Source of the DNA: Methanosarcina sp.
GTDB taxonomy: Archaea > Halobacteriota > Methanosarcinia > Methanosarcinales > Methanosarcinaceae
NCBI RefSeq assembly: GCF_028693135.1
Contig: NZ_JAQUVZ010000013.1
Span: forward strand, 1 to 64,000
Length of the DNA: 64,000 nucleotides
Direction: 5' to 3'
The translations under genes were made by a program, and so were the position numbers. This document shows, one piece after another, positions 1 to 9,142 of this stretch (position 1 is its first letter; the number at the start of each line of letters is the position of its first letter). Under the pieces are notes generated by a model that did not search any database, had not been told where the DNA came from, and was given only the letters and a program-made list of their open reading frames with translations.

Positions 1-157
1 AGGCAATAAAAGGATAACTGTCGCCCAATACATAAAGGGTTTGAAAATGCTTGAGCGGTATGACATGAAAATGTCATGTACCGTTCTTAGAAGAGAAAGG
101 GAGAGTAATCTCCCTGACTTATTCGACCAAGATGGAACCGGAATTTTTGTTTTCTGT

Positions 158-432
158 TTCTCCGGGTCCATCTTTAATCAGTTGATATTATTCCAGAGTG
201 CCCGAAAATGGAATCTTTTAGTATTCTCCCTTCCGCGCAGGACTTAGCCGACCCACCATCAACTAAGAAATAACAACAAGCAAACCTGCCCTACCATTTA
301 GAGAAACCAAATTCTATGGATAAATACCCTCACTTAACCTGTAAAATGCGTCTCATGACCACGAAAACTATATTTCAATCAACAAGCTATAAAGTGCCAC
401 CGTAAGCTTTTCTGGATGCCCTTCTTTTAAGT
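158..432. repeat. Intergenic repeat family, copy A
   Basis: This non-coding stretch aligns by eye along nearly its full length with 6583-6850, and its first 80 bases also with 38985-39065. Shared blocks include CCGCGCAGGA, ACTAAGAAA against GCTAAGAAA, GAAACC-AA-CTATGGA, and TGACC-CG-AAAC. The copies are strongly diverged, with many substitutions and small gaps. The small open frame across 41-247 is not supported by the other copy. I do not recognise the element; it could be an old non-autonomous transposon or an RNA gene. Confidence 0.6.
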
Positions 433-433
433 A

Positions 434-532
434 GTCCTCTTGAGCGCAGCGAAAAGGACCGCAGGCTGTTGCACTTGCAGTGCAACTCCCAGAAAATCTC
501 CGATTTCCTGAGATCCCGAATCGCAATTCGGG
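434..532. other. Cluster of hairpins upstream of rio2
   Basis: Three consecutive inverted repeats are visible: GTCC (434-437) with GGAC (456-459), GTTGCACT (468-475) with AGTGCAAC (479-486, three-base loop, 8-bp stem), and CCCGAAT (515-521) with ATTCGGG (526-532, four-base loop). A direct repeat of CGGGTGGC follows within 20 bases. The cluster lies about 70 bases before the rio2 start, so it may be part of a leader or a decayed repeat. Confidence 0.45.
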
Positions 533-602
533 TGGCGAAACTCGGGTGGCACAATTCAGGCGATCATTTAAATATCGAGGATGATATGTATAACAGGATA
601 GG

Positions 603-1646
603 ATGATCGACGAAGTGCTAAAGGTTTTCAAAAAGATCGATGCAAAAGATTTCAGGATACTTACAGGCATCGAGACAGGGATGAAACATTTTGAGTGGGT
701 GCCAATAGAAGAATTGAATAAGTACACTAAAATGCCTTTTGATAAGCTGGAATACAGACTAAGAAAGCTTGTTCGGGATAAGCTTGTGGTCGGAACCACC
801 CAGCCTTATGAAGGTTACCAGATTTATTTTGAGGGCTATGATGCCCTTGCTCTCAATACCTTTGTGAAAAGAAAAACCATCAGCGCCATAGGGGATGAAG
901 TAGGGGTAGGCAAAGAGTCCGTCATTTTGGAGGCGATCCGGCAGCCTGAGCTTGCAATAGGGAAGCCTTCTCCGGTCATTATCAAATTCCACAGGGAAGG
1001 CAGGACCAGCTTCAAGCAAATAAAAAGAGTACGTGAACACATTGGGGAAAGAGAGCACTTTTCATGGATTTATGCTGCTCGGCTTGCCGCCCAGAGGGAG
1101 TATGAGATCATGACAAAGGTATATCCGCAAGTGTCGATCCCAAAACCCCTGGATCAGAACAGGCATGCAATTGTTATGGAGATTGCAAAAGGCAGCCTGC
1201 TCTCAAAAACAAAGCTCCTTAACGCTGAGTGGTATCTCGATGAGATTCTCAGGCAGGTAAAGATAACCTACTCGCTTGGAATCATCCACGCCGATTTAAG
1301 TGAATATAACATCTTTGTATCCGAAGACGGCGTCCAGCTCATCGACTGGCCTCAGTATATCACTCCCGCCCATCCCCAGGCTGACGAAATTCTCGAAAGG
1401 GATGTTTCAAATGTACTGGTTCATTTTAATAGGAAGTATGGGGTTAAAAGGGATCTGGAAGAAGTAATTGGTGAAATTAAAAGTGCAGCAAACCTGAGCG
1501 AAGCAAGTAAAGAAGAAGCAATCATAGACGAAGAAAGCAGAGACGAAGAAAGCAGAGACGAAGAAGGTAATGAAGAAGCAATCATGGACGAAGCAATCAT
1601 GGACGAAGCACTTATAGAAGGAACAGGTAAAGGAGGGAAGGTCTAA
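603..1646 (+). CDS. rio2: RIO-type serine/threonine protein kinase, Rio2
   Basis: This is a Rio2-family atypical kinase/ATPase, which in archaea and eukaryotes takes part in maturation of the small ribosomal subunit. Residues 1-85 form the winged helix typical of Rio2. The kinase fold follows, with a glycine-rich loop (GVGKES, near residue 100), a lysine in VIIKFHREG, the catalytic loop H229-A-D231 with N236, and the metal-binding D248 in LIDWPQ. The family core ends near residue 285. The last 50 residues are a low-complexity acidic tail built from repeats such as EESRD and EAIMD, which probably varies between strains. The gene stands alone behind a structured non-coding stretch. A tiny basic open frame begins directly after its stop codon. 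Confidence 0.93.
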   Translation: MIDEVLKVFKKIDAKDFRILTGIETGMKHFEWVPIEELNKYTKMPFDKLEYRLRKLVRDKLVVGTTQPYEGYQIYFEGYDALALNTFVKRKTISAIGDEVGVGKESVILEAIRQPELAIGKPSPVIIKFHREGRTSFKQIKRVREHIGEREHFSWIYAARLAAQREYEIMTKVYPQVSIPKPLDQNRHAIVMEIAKGSLLSKTKLLNAEWYLDEILRQVKITYSLGIIHADLSEYNIFVSEDGVQLIDWPQYITPAHPQADEILERDVSNVLVHFNRKYGVKRDLEEVIGEIKSAANLSEASKEEAIIDEESRDEESRDEEGNEEAIMDEAIMDEALIEGTGKGGKV

Positions 1647-1736
1647 ATGAGAGGATCAGCGAAGAAAATAAAGATAAAGAAAATGATAGCGAAGAAAAAG
1701 AATTCGGAGAAGAGAGGAATTAAAAGAAACAGATGA
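1647..1736 (+). CDS. Possible 29-residue basic peptide downstream of rio2
   Basis: An ATG directly abuts the rio2 stop codon and is preceded at a usable distance by a good ribosome-binding sequence (GGAGGGAAGG at 1632-1641). The product would be 29 residues, almost all Lys, Arg, Ile and Ser, with no family I recognise. It sits in the same purine-rich DNA that encodes the acidic Rio2 tail, so it may simply be the decayed end of that repeat in another frame. Confidence 0.25.
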   Translation: MRGSAKKIKIKKMIAKKKNSEKRGIKRNR

Positions 1737-1871
1737 AAGATAAGTGAACTCAGATCGGATAAAGAAAATAAAAGTTCTTTATCGTAAAAATTTTTTATTG
1801 CGATAAATATTAGTATTTTAGAACTTGATTCTCCTCTGAACGAGCTACAATAATGTCACGGTTTATAAGGA

Positions 1872-2030
1872 AGGAAGCCCCTGTGCTTTACAGGCTGTCC
1901 GATAATTACTATTAGTAAGAATTAAATCCCTTCTTTTTTGATTTAAAGGCTTTAACCACCTTTTTTACACGTTTTTACCCTGAAATTGAATTGTCGGACA
2001 GCCTCTTAAGGGTGGGGTGGATGCACGCAA
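1872..2030 (+). repeat. Right-end hairpin of a TnpB element, split by a MITE
   Basis: With the MITE removed, the sequence reads GAAGCCCC-TGTG-CTTTA then GGGTGGGGTGGATG. This matches the GAAGCCCC ... GGGG-T-AG hairpin found beside the intact tnpB at 55.5 kb. No tnpB coding sequence remains next to it. Confidence 0.5.
1892..2004. mobile_element. 113-bp MITE with 16-bp terminal inverted repeats
   Basis: The ends are near-perfect inverted repeats, AGGCTGTCCGAYAATT. The interior is AT-rich, carries no gene and aligns with the reverse complement of 31938-32053. The flanks CTTTA and CTTAA suggest a 5-bp target duplication with one later change. The transposase that moves it is not in this window. 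Confidence 0.75.
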
Positions 2031-2357
2031 TTTGAGATTCCCAATTGAATATAATTAAACAGTATACACGCTCTCAAAAATGATTCTAAAATCTATTGGG
2101 GCCGGTTTTCGAGATATATTCCTTAAATAGACTCTATTTAAAGTTTTTAGTTGCAATTTCACCTCAATGAAAAGGTTAATTGTGGGAAACGGCTAATTGA
2201 AGGGTATATTTTTTCCAGGGAAAATTCAAATACGGATTAAAATTTTGAAAATTGAAGTTAGTTGAGGCGAAAGAGCAGGACCTTATAGACTATGTCAATT
2301 TTGCAAAATAAAAGTAGAAATCAGTTAAATATATATTCAACCAGAGATAAAATATAG
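2005..2357. other. AT-rich spacer without a recognised gene
   Basis: About 350 bases between the MITE and the DUF460 gene. I see no open frame with a ribosome-binding site, no tRNA and no strong hairpin. Confidence 0.4.
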
Positions 2358-4349
2358 GTGTTCATGCAAAACAGAATCATCTATGGAATTGATATCGCCC
2401 GGGGTTCTCCAAGGGCAAAGGAACTTCCTCGCTATGCTCTGGCTATCCTGAAGGACGGAGAAGTTTCCCATCAGAGTATGCTCCGCCGCCAGAAGATCTT
2501 TAATCTGATCCAGAGGGAGAAGCCGGAGATAATAGCCGTTGACAACATTTTCGAGCTTGCGGCTGATAGAAACGAGCTCCTTTCTCTTATGGAACGCCTG
2601 CCTGATGAGGTAAAACTCGTTCAGGTCACTGGCGGGCTTCACCAGGAACCTCTGGTCAGGATTGCACGGAAGCACGGGTTTTTCTTTGACCCCAAAAACC
2701 CTAATGATGAAGCTGAAGCCTGTGCCCGGCTTGCAGACCTGGGGGTCGGGCATGAGGTTTCTCTTTTTGAAGATATTACTAGAATTAAGGTCAGCAGAGC
2801 CCGTTCCCTTGGACGGGGAGGCTGGAGCCAGAACCGGTACAGAAGAAAAGTGCACGGAGCCGTGCTTCAGAAGAGTCGGGAGATTGAAAATACCCTCAGG
2901 GACCTTTCACGGGAAAAAGGAATCAGGTTCGAAACCATAAATGTAAAGGGGTTCGGGGGCTATGTGAGGTCCGAATTTACAGTCTATGCAAAGCGCGGAG
3001 AGATTCCAATACATTCTATGACAAGCAGCGATGCGCAGGTAAATGTGAGAAGTGTCGAACGTGATAAAATCCGTTATGTCCCTCTGAAACCAAAGAACCC
3101 CAGGCGTAAATTCACAATAGTGGGGCTCGATCCCGGAACAAACGTGGGCATAGCTATTCTTTCTCTCGATGGAGACCTCCTCTATTTGAAAAGCTTCAGG
3201 GGAATAGCTCCTGATGAAGTTGTCAAGCTTATTGCCGAATATGGAAAACCTGCAGTAATTGCAAGCGATGTCACTCCAATGCCAGGCTCGGTTGAAAAAA
3301 TCCGGAGGAGCTTTAACGCAGTCCCTGCAAGCCCTGGAATTGAGGTCTCTGCCGAAGAAAAAATTGCGCTTGGAAAAACCTTCGGCTATTCCAATGACCA
3401 CGAAAGGGATGCATTAACTGCAGCTCTTCTCACCTACAGGAGCTACAAGAACGTCTTTATACGGATTGAAAAGAAAGCTCCGGAAAATGCGGATCTTGAA
3501 CTGATAAAGCTTCATGTAATCCGCGGAGACTCAATAGAAGCTGCAATCGAAAAAGTAAAGGCTGCATCGAGTGCTCCTGAAAAACCAGGGGCAAGGGCTG
3601 CTCCTGAAAAACCCGAGGAAAGGGTAGTTGACGAATCTCTCCTGAAAGTGAGAGAGACTGTCCAGAGGCAGGGAGAACAGATTCAGAACCTGCAGGATTA
3701 TGTAGAAGAATTAAAACAGTCACTTATTGCAAGAGACAGGAAAATCTCAAAGCTTGAGTCAAGGTTAAAAGGCTTTAAAAAGGAAGCTTACAGCGAAGTC
3801 CGGAAATCTAAAGAGGTCCGGATAAGGGACAGCACCATAGAAAACCTGAAAAAAGAGCTCAGCAATAAAAATAAAACCGTAAAAGAACTCAGGCGCAGGA
3901 GCAACAAACTGCGTAAAATCCGGAAAATGGAAATTCGCGGAGAAGGTATCCCTGTAAAGGTTATTGCAGCTTTTACAAAGGAATCAATTGCCGAAACACA
4001 GGAAAAGTACGGGCTCAAGCCAGGAGATGTGGTTTTTCTGGAAAATCCAAGCGGAGGCGGTGCTGCAACAGCCCAGATCCTTGTAGAAGCCAAAATTAGA
4101 GCAGTACTTATTCCTGAGGATATTTCACATGCAGCAGAAGAGACTTTCTTTAAAGGAGACGTGCCGGTATTAAAGGGTCTCCCGCTTGAAAGAGCTGAAG
4201 ACTTTGCAATGGCTGAGCCGGAAGGGCTTAAAGCTGCAATTGATGCCTGGGAAAAAGAGGCCGGGTCAAAACGCCACAAAGCCAAGGAAGATGAACTTCA
4301 GAGCCTTTTTGAAGAGTACAAAAGTGAGAGGAGGAGGGGCCTGGTTTAA
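2358..4349 (+). CDS. DUF460 family protein with RNase H-like domain and coiled coil
   Basis: This 663-residue protein belongs to the archaeal DUF460 family, whose biochemical role I cannot state with confidence. The N-terminal half begins IIYGIDIARGSPR and contains a second acidic strand motif, FTIVGLDPGTNVGIAIL (around residue 255), and a DHERDALTAAL motif (around residue 348); together these look like a RuvC/RNase H-type fold. Residues 420-540 are rich in Glu, Lys and Arg and form a long predicted coiled coil. The last 120 residues form a separate compact domain. The start could be GTG 2358 or ATG 2364. The gene stands alone, with the next gene convergent. Confidence 0.85.
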   Translation: MFMQNRIIYGIDIARGSPRAKELPRYALAILKDGEVSHQSMLRRQKIFNLIQREKPEIIAVDNIFELAADRNELLSLMERLPDEVKLVQVTGGLHQEPLVRIARKHGFFFDPKNPNDEAEACARLADLGVGHEVSLFEDITRIKVSRARSLGRGGWSQNRYRRKVHGAVLQKSREIENTLRDLSREKGIRFETINVKGFGGYVRSEFTVYAKRGEIPIHSMTSSDAQVNVRSVERDKIRYVPLKPKNPRRKFTIVGLDPGTNVGIAILSLDGDLLYLKSFRGIAPDEVVKLIAEYGKPAVIASDVTPMPGSVEKIRRSFNAVPASPGIEVSAEEKIALGKTFGYSNDHERDALTAALLTYRSYKNVFIRIEKKAPENADLELIKLHVIRGDSIEAAIEKVKAASSAPEKPGARAAPEKPEERVVDESLLKVRETVQRQGEQIQNLQDYVEELKQSLIARDRKISKLESRLKGFKKEAYSEVRKSKEVRIRDSTIENLKKELSNKNKTVKELRRRSNKLRKIRKMEIRGEGIPVKVIAAFTKESIAETQEKYGLKPGDVVFLENPSGGGAATAQILVEAKIRAVLIPEDISHAAEETFFKGDVPVLKGLPLERAEDFAMAEPEGLKAAIDAWEKEAGSKRHKAKEDELQSLFEEYKSERRRGLV

Positions 4350-4402
4350 GGCTCTTCATATCGATCCTTTATTCCTCTTACCTGTCCTTATCTATCCAGG
4401 GC

Positions 4403-4948
4403 TTATTTCCTGTCAAAGAAGATATTCTTCCCGGTCACACTCAGCGGAATTCCAAAAGCAACATCTACATCCAGCAACCCGGAAACCCTTGCTGCTGCAC
4501 CGATTGAATACATGACCCTGTTGTCAATACAGAAATCTTTGGCTTTTGCAGCAGCTGCGCCTACAGCAATTCCCAGGTCTACATACTTGAGCATACAGTT
4601 TGGACCCTTAAAATCTGCTTCTACCTTCTGCTGGCCCAGCATTTCTGCACAGGTTTTAAACCCGCAGGCTCCGCAATTTAAGCCTGCTACCCCGCTGGTT
4701 TTGACTCCTATGAGGACAACAGCCCCTGCGTTTATGAGGTTTCCGGCATCTCTTTTGAGGAAAGAAAAGCCTTCGCCTTTTTCATATGCCAGCTTTTCCA
4801 TTGCCGAGGCAAGGTTTTCAATATCCTCTTTTTCCACAAGGGCAGTTATTATGTCGTCTACTCCTTTGGTTTTCGGGGCAGTCCGTGCAGCCAGGAGGAT
4901 GCTCTTTGCAAGTGTCTCAAGAACTTCGGATTCAGGATTGAGGATCAT
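4403..4948 (-). CDS. DUF2148 ferredoxin-like iron-sulfur protein
   Basis: The 181-residue product matches the DUF2148 family, small proteins with a ferredoxin-type cysteine cluster found in methanogens and anaerobic bacteria. The visible motif is NCGACGFKTC near residue 91, followed by a further cysteine in GPNCMLKY, enough to bind an iron-sulfur cluster. The rest is alanine- and glycine-rich and soluble, with no signal peptide. The function is unknown; electron transfer is an inference from the cysteines. It converges on the DUF460 gene, and the DNA upstream of its start is a tandem repeat array. Confidence 0.85.
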   Translation of the reverse strand: MILNPESEVLETLAKSILLAARTAPKTKGVDDIITALVEKEDIENLASAMEKLAYEKGEGFSFLKRDAGNLINAGAVVLIGVKTSGVAGLNCGACGFKTCAEMLGQQKVEADFKGPNCMLKYVDLGIAVGAAAAKAKDFCIDNRVMYSIGAAARVSGLLDVDVAFGIPLSVTGKNIFFDRK

Positions 4949-5002
4949 GTTCAGGTAATTGGAACTCGCGAGGCTTAAGCATTTCGCAGGCTTCGTAAGA
5001 AA

Positions 5003-5135
5003 CCTTATCCAGGTCTTATCCAGGTCTTATTCAAGCCTTATTCAGATCTTATTCAAGCCTTATTCAGATCTTATTCAAACCTTATTCAGATCTTATTCAA
5101 GCCTTATCCATGCCCATGCCTTATCCATGCCTTAT
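5003..5135. repeat. Tandem array of an 11/22-bp unit
   Basis: Units of the type TTATTCAAGCC and TTATTCAGATC alternate, with variants ending TTATCCAGGTC and TTATCCATGCC, giving about twelve 11-bp repeats. The array fills most of the space between the divergent DUF2148 and convergent beta-CASP genes and has no meaningful reading frame. Confidence 0.85.
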
Positions 5136-5156
5136 AATCTATTTTCTTTTTCCCCT

Positions 5157-6407
5157 TTAAAAACTGAAAGATTCCCCGTTTGCGGGTGCATAAGCTTCTA
5201 CGCCGATTTCCTCTGAAATCCACTGTGCAAAGGCTTCTGTTCGTTCTCCGTGCATGGCAAAAACCCTTTCAGTGCCCTTTTTGCAGAAGTCCTTTACGAC
5301 CTGTTTCAGCTCCTGATCTCCGCAGTGGGCAGAAAAGTCGTACTGCTCGATTTTGGGCTTGAGGGCAAGGACAGATCCATCGGTTTCAATGACTCCGTGT
5401 TTTAAGGCCAGCCGGCCGTTTGTACCTTCAACCTGATAGCCTGTGAGCAGAATTTTTGATTTCGGGTCTTTGTAAAGGCGGCTCAGATAATACAGTACCG
5501 GTCCCCCGTTCAGCATCCCGGCTGTAGTAACAATGACTGAAGGCTCTTTAAGGATTGACTCCCGCTGTTTGTTTCTTACGGAAATCGCACGTCCGAACGC
5601 CCTGTCAAGGAGGTCCGGATCTCTCAGATACTCAGGAAATTTTTTGAGGATTTTGTACACATCTCTGCCCATACCGTCCACGTAAGCCCTTATACCGTGG
5701 GCGTCAAGCAGCATGAGTATCTCCTGAGTCCTGCCTATTGCAAAAGCTGGGATAATGGCAGTTCCTCCCCTTTCCTGGGTTTCCAGAACGGATTCAATAA
5801 ACCTCTCTTCGGTTTCTTTTCGCGGGATATGTTCTTCCCCGAAGTATGTACTTTCAAGAACAAGTGTATCAGCCTCAGGAAACTTTTCTGCACCGGGCAC
5901 AAGCCTTGTCTCCTGCAGGTTGAGGTCCCCTGTATAAAAAAGGCTCTCTCCGGATTCGGATTCTAGGTGGATTCCCGAAGCGCCCGGGATATGGCCTGCG
6001 TTGTAGAAGCAGGCACTGTAGCCGTGAGTTTTGAAAGTTTCCCCGTAGTCTTTTCTCTGGGCCAGCCGGTTAAGCCTTTGAAGGTCATTAGGGTCAAAGG
6101 GAGCCACGCCTGAAAGGGTGGTTTCTGCAAGCTTGAGGGTATCTCTTCCTAAAAGGTTGGTAAACTCTGCTGTTGGCGGAGTCATGTAGACTTCCGGGTT
6201 CAGGTACATCAGGTTAGGAACCGCTCCGCAGTGGTCCAGATGCCCGTGGGATATCAGTACAGCTTTTGGCTCCATGCCGTTTCCGGGATATTCGGGAATA
6301 TTTCCAGCCTTTATCCCATAATCGAGCAGAACTTCCCCGTTAACAAGCAAACCCGAACGTCCTACTTCTCTGCATCCGCCTTTAAAACTAAGCTCCAGAA
6401 CAAACAC
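5157..6407 (-). CDS. Metallo-beta-lactamase/beta-CASP ribonuclease
   Basis: This is a beta-CASP nuclease of the archaeal RNase J / CPSF-like group, which process or degrade RNA. The metal-binding motif is SHGHLDHCG, with a further histidine in GHIPGASG and the aspartate of FYTGDLN. The beta-CASP part contains LESTYFGEE, PAFAIGRTQE, DFSAHCGDQE and a C-terminal MHGE. No KH domain is present, which separates it from aCPSF1. The frame is open to ATG 6455, but I prefer GTG 6407 (416 residues). The family's conserved sequence LELSFKGGCREVG begins there, and a TATA-like AAATATAA about 25 bases upstream would place transcription start at that codon (leaderless). The gene is monocistronic as far as can be seen. 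Confidence 0.85.
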   Translation of the reverse strand: MFVLELSFKGGCREVGRSGLLVNGEVLLDYGIKAGNIPEYPGNGMEPKAVLISHGHLDHCGAVPNLMYLNPEVYMTPPTAEFTNLLGRDTLKLAETTLSGVAPFDPNDLQRLNRLAQRKDYGETFKTHGYSACFYNAGHIPGASGIHLESESGESLFYTGDLNLQETRLVPGAEKFPEADTLVLESTYFGEEHIPRKETEERFIESVLETQERGGTAIIPAFAIGRTQEILMLLDAHGIRAYVDGMGRDVYKILKKFPEYLRDPDLLDRAFGRAISVRNKQRESILKEPSVIVTTAGMLNGGPVLYYLSRLYKDPKSKILLTGYQVEGTNGRLALKHGVIETDGSVLALKPKIEQYDFSAHCGDQELKQVVKDFCKKGTERVFAMHGERTEAFAQWISEEIGVEAYAPANGESFSF

Positions 6408-6582
6408 TCCTTGAAAGTCATTTTTATATTTAATTTCTCGAATAAGCTTTATCAAAAAGCCTTATGAAATAAATCTGGTTTTAAAGCCCTTATAAGTTAT
6501 GATCCGATAGCTAAAAGTTTAAAGGTACAGGAACTTAAAACTACTGATAAAATATTAATATTCAGTGATGAAAATTGAGTGG

Positions 6583-6850
6583 ATCCTGATCAATTGATTG
6601 ATATTGTCCAGCAGACTCAAAACTGGCATTTTTTGGTTTTAGACTCCCAAGCCGCGCAGGATTTTAGCAGGCCCGCCATTGGCTAAGAAAAAAACAATAG
6701 TAACATGTAACACAACTAAAGGAAACCGAATACTATGGAGAGACTCCCCACCTTGCATAAGAAATAATTTTCTTGACCCCGGAAACCATTTTTTATTTCA
6801 CAGGGTATATAAGCGCCCCCGCCAGCTTGTCTGGCGGCCTTTTTCAAAAA
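6583..6850. repeat. Intergenic repeat family, copy B
   Basis: This matches 158-432 from a TCCTGATCAAT-like start to the AAGAAG at its end. It is the better-preserved copy and ends in a perfect hairpin followed by T residues, as an RNA gene might. The small open frames across it are not shared by copy A. Confidence 0.6.
6819..6845 (+). terminator. Hairpin plus T-run at the end of repeat copy B
   Basis: CCGCCAG and CTGGCGG form a 7-bp stem around a five-base loop, followed within two bases by a run of T. A TATATAAG sequence lies immediately upstream. No protein gene ends here, so the structure may terminate a non-coding transcript. The stem is not kept in copy A. Confidence 0.45.
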
Positions 6851-7340
6851 GAAGAAAGAGGTAGAAGGAAGAACCTTACATATGCAATAAAAAGCAACAA
6901 AAAGCAATAAAAGCAGAAGAAAAAAGCAGTAAAAAGCAGACGTAGATTATTATTTGCCTTTTCTATTCTTCTTATTTGTTTGAAAGGCCGCTCTCCTGCG
7001 TCGAGCTTTCTTCAAAATCTGACTTTAGGGCCATCTAAGATACTTTTAAAATCTCTCTTATGGGAGATTAATCTGGCTCTGCTTCGAAAATCAATCATGG
7101 GAGTTGTGAGTAACTCTGGAAAGAGTCACTCACTTTCCTGCTGTCTAACACACTTATATTTAATGTGAGGTGAATATATTATAGGGCATTTAGAGCTTAC
7201 ACAATTATGTATATAATTTTGTAGAAAAAATAATAGAGTTATAGGCCTTTATAAATGTTTTTAGTCTTTTATGCTTGTATTTTACAGTAATTTTTAATGG
7301 GAATTTGATGTGAGTTAAAATCTGTAATGGAGAACAATAC
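6851..7340. other. Spacer upstream of the universal stress gene
   Basis: About 490 AT-rich bases. The first 90 contain scattered copies of AAAAAGCA. I see no gene with a credible start. The last 150 bases probably hold the promoter of the following gene, but no single TATA box stands out. Confidence 0.35.
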
Positions 7341-7793
7341 ATGACAAGCGATTTATACCGAAATATAGTGATTGCAACAGACGGATCTGAGAATACCCGG
7401 AGAGCTATTTCTTACGGGATTGAGATGGCAAAACTTAGTGGAGCTACTGTCCACGCTCTTCACGTAGTAAATACACAATCAACAATTTCAGAAAGTTGGA
7501 CTGCTGGCAAAGAAGAAATCTACAAAATAATGAGGTGTGATGGGGAGAAAGTAGTATCTAAACTTAAGCAGCTTGGAGAGGACTCGGGGGTGGAGATAAG
7601 AGAGGTTCTTTTAGATGGGTGCCCGAGTGATGAAATTATCCATTTTGCAGAAAATAACAACGTGGACCTGATAGTTATGGGTACACTCGGAAAAACCGGG
7701 CTCGAAAAATTTCTGATGGGAAGTGTTGCAGAAAAAGTAGTAAGAGGTTCAAAAGTCCCTGTCATGGTCGTACGGACTGGTAAACAAAGCTGA
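7341..7793 (+). CDS. Universal stress protein, UspA family
   Basis: A 150-residue single-domain universal stress protein. The fold begins NIVIATDGSENTRRA and ends with the ATP-binding signature G-x2-G-x9-G-S/T, visible as GTLGKTGLEKFLMGSVAEKV, followed by VPVMVVR. Members with this signature bind ATP and form dimers; the physiological role in methanogens is not known. The start is an ATG shortly after GGAGAACAAT. It stands alone, converging on a broken transposase gene. Confidence 0.93.
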   Translation: MTSDLYRNIVIATDGSENTRRAISYGIEMAKLSGATVHALHVVNTQSTISESWTAGKEEIYKIMRCDGEKVVSKLKQLGEDSGVEIREVLLDGCPSDEIIHFAENNNVDLIVMGTLGKTGLEKFLMGSVAEKVVRGSKVPVMVVRTGKQS

Positions 7794-7846
7794 AACTTTC
7801 TGTCAACTACAACAGCACACGATTTAGGAATTCTTGAAAAATAACT

Positions 7847-9067
7847 TCACGTTTTTACTTCTGGAATTGCTCTATAATTCCATTTTCCCAAATAATCATT
7901 AAAGACAATTTTTATTTTTTCCTTGACGTTTTCAGTTACTTTTCTTCCCGTTGCATAAACTTTATTTTTGATAGTTGATAAAACTTTTAGTCCTGTTGAT
8001 GTAGAAGTTTTATCAACAAAGCTTTTAACACCTCAATACTGCTGAAAACAGTACCTTTACAGGCACTCGTAACATGGCAGAATAACCTGTGTTCTATTGG
8101 ATTGTATTTAGAAGTATATGGTGGATAGTGAGCCATTCTGATTTCAATCCCAATTTCATTTGATAGCTTTTGCAGGTCTTCCTTGAAAATATAATGCCTG
8201 CTTGAGTTGCTTCCACCGCCATCTGCTAAGACTAAAATACTACTTGCCTGGTGGTAATCTTCCTTACCGTATTTTTCCCACCAGTATTTAATGCAGTCAC
8301 AACAAAATTCGCTCGTATCCTTACTTATTCCAGGGTGATGTATCCTTCGTTACGTTTCAAGTCGTATATGCCATGTGTAATTACAATACCATCTGAAAAT
8401 GTATTGAAGTCGTGGTCATATACCGTTACTGCCTGGGTACAATATCCTTTTCCATCCCGGTAGAAATTTCCTATGAATTCTTTTTTTTCACATCTATACT
8501 GATAATCGGATTCTCGATTTCAGAGTACTCTTCTTTCAACTCGTTAATCCTCTCAAATTGCTTATTTCTGTCTTCACAATCTTTCATTGCGACGGTTTTT
8601 TGCATTTTTCTCTTTACAAAACCATGTTTCTTCAAAAGCTGCTTTACTACATGAGGTGTTACATTCATATCCCTCAATTTAAAAGCATTTGAAATTTCTT
8701 TGTGATTCAGGTTTGTCCATTTGATTTTTTCATCCATAGGACTTCCAGCAGTATGGTCTTTTAAGATCTCAAAGAAAATTTCATCGAGATTTTCCACCGT
8801 GTCAATGATTTTCTTTTTGCCCCCTCCAGGCTTTCGAATCCTGTCCTCTGGTGTTTCTGTACCATTAGTGAGTTCAGCAATTCCAGCCATGACAGTCTGA
8901 AAATGGCAGCCCAGCACATTACTTATGTATTTTTGTCCCCCATGACCTAATTTCATTGCTTCTATAGCTGCATATCTTCTTCTATCTTTCTCGTTCAATG
9001 AATCATAAAATGCTTTCATTTGCTTTTCAATTTCTTCCGAATATTTTGTGCGCAGCATCAAATTCAA
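7847..9067 (-). pseudogene. Broken ISAzo13-like transposase
   Basis: The first 190 codons (9067 down to about 8470) read as the N-terminal part of an ISAzo13-type DDE transposase, with RRRYAAIEAMKLGHGG and RIRKPGGGKKK. The remaining family sequence follows in other frames: IGNFYRDGK-like, ILVLADGGGSNSSR, then NPIEHRLFCHVTSACKG and a C-terminus ending WNYRAIPEVKT. The acidic triad (D in IDVKKK, D in LADGG, E in PIEH) is still legible. Three one-base shifts are needed: after the A8 run near 8481, near 8330 and near 8020. The first lies on an A-AAA-AAG heptamer and could be natural slippage, but the other two cannot be explained that way. I did not find clear terminal repeats. Confidence 0.8.
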
Positions 9068-9142
9068 TTTCCATTTTCATTTGTAATCGAGTTGAACCAG
9101 AATTATATATTAGGAATAAAAATACTCGGTATTATATATTTA

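Noticed and set aside
8471-8486. Programmed frameshift as the sole lesion of the transposase
   Set aside because: Two further one-base shifts downstream at non-slippery sequence show that the gene is broken.
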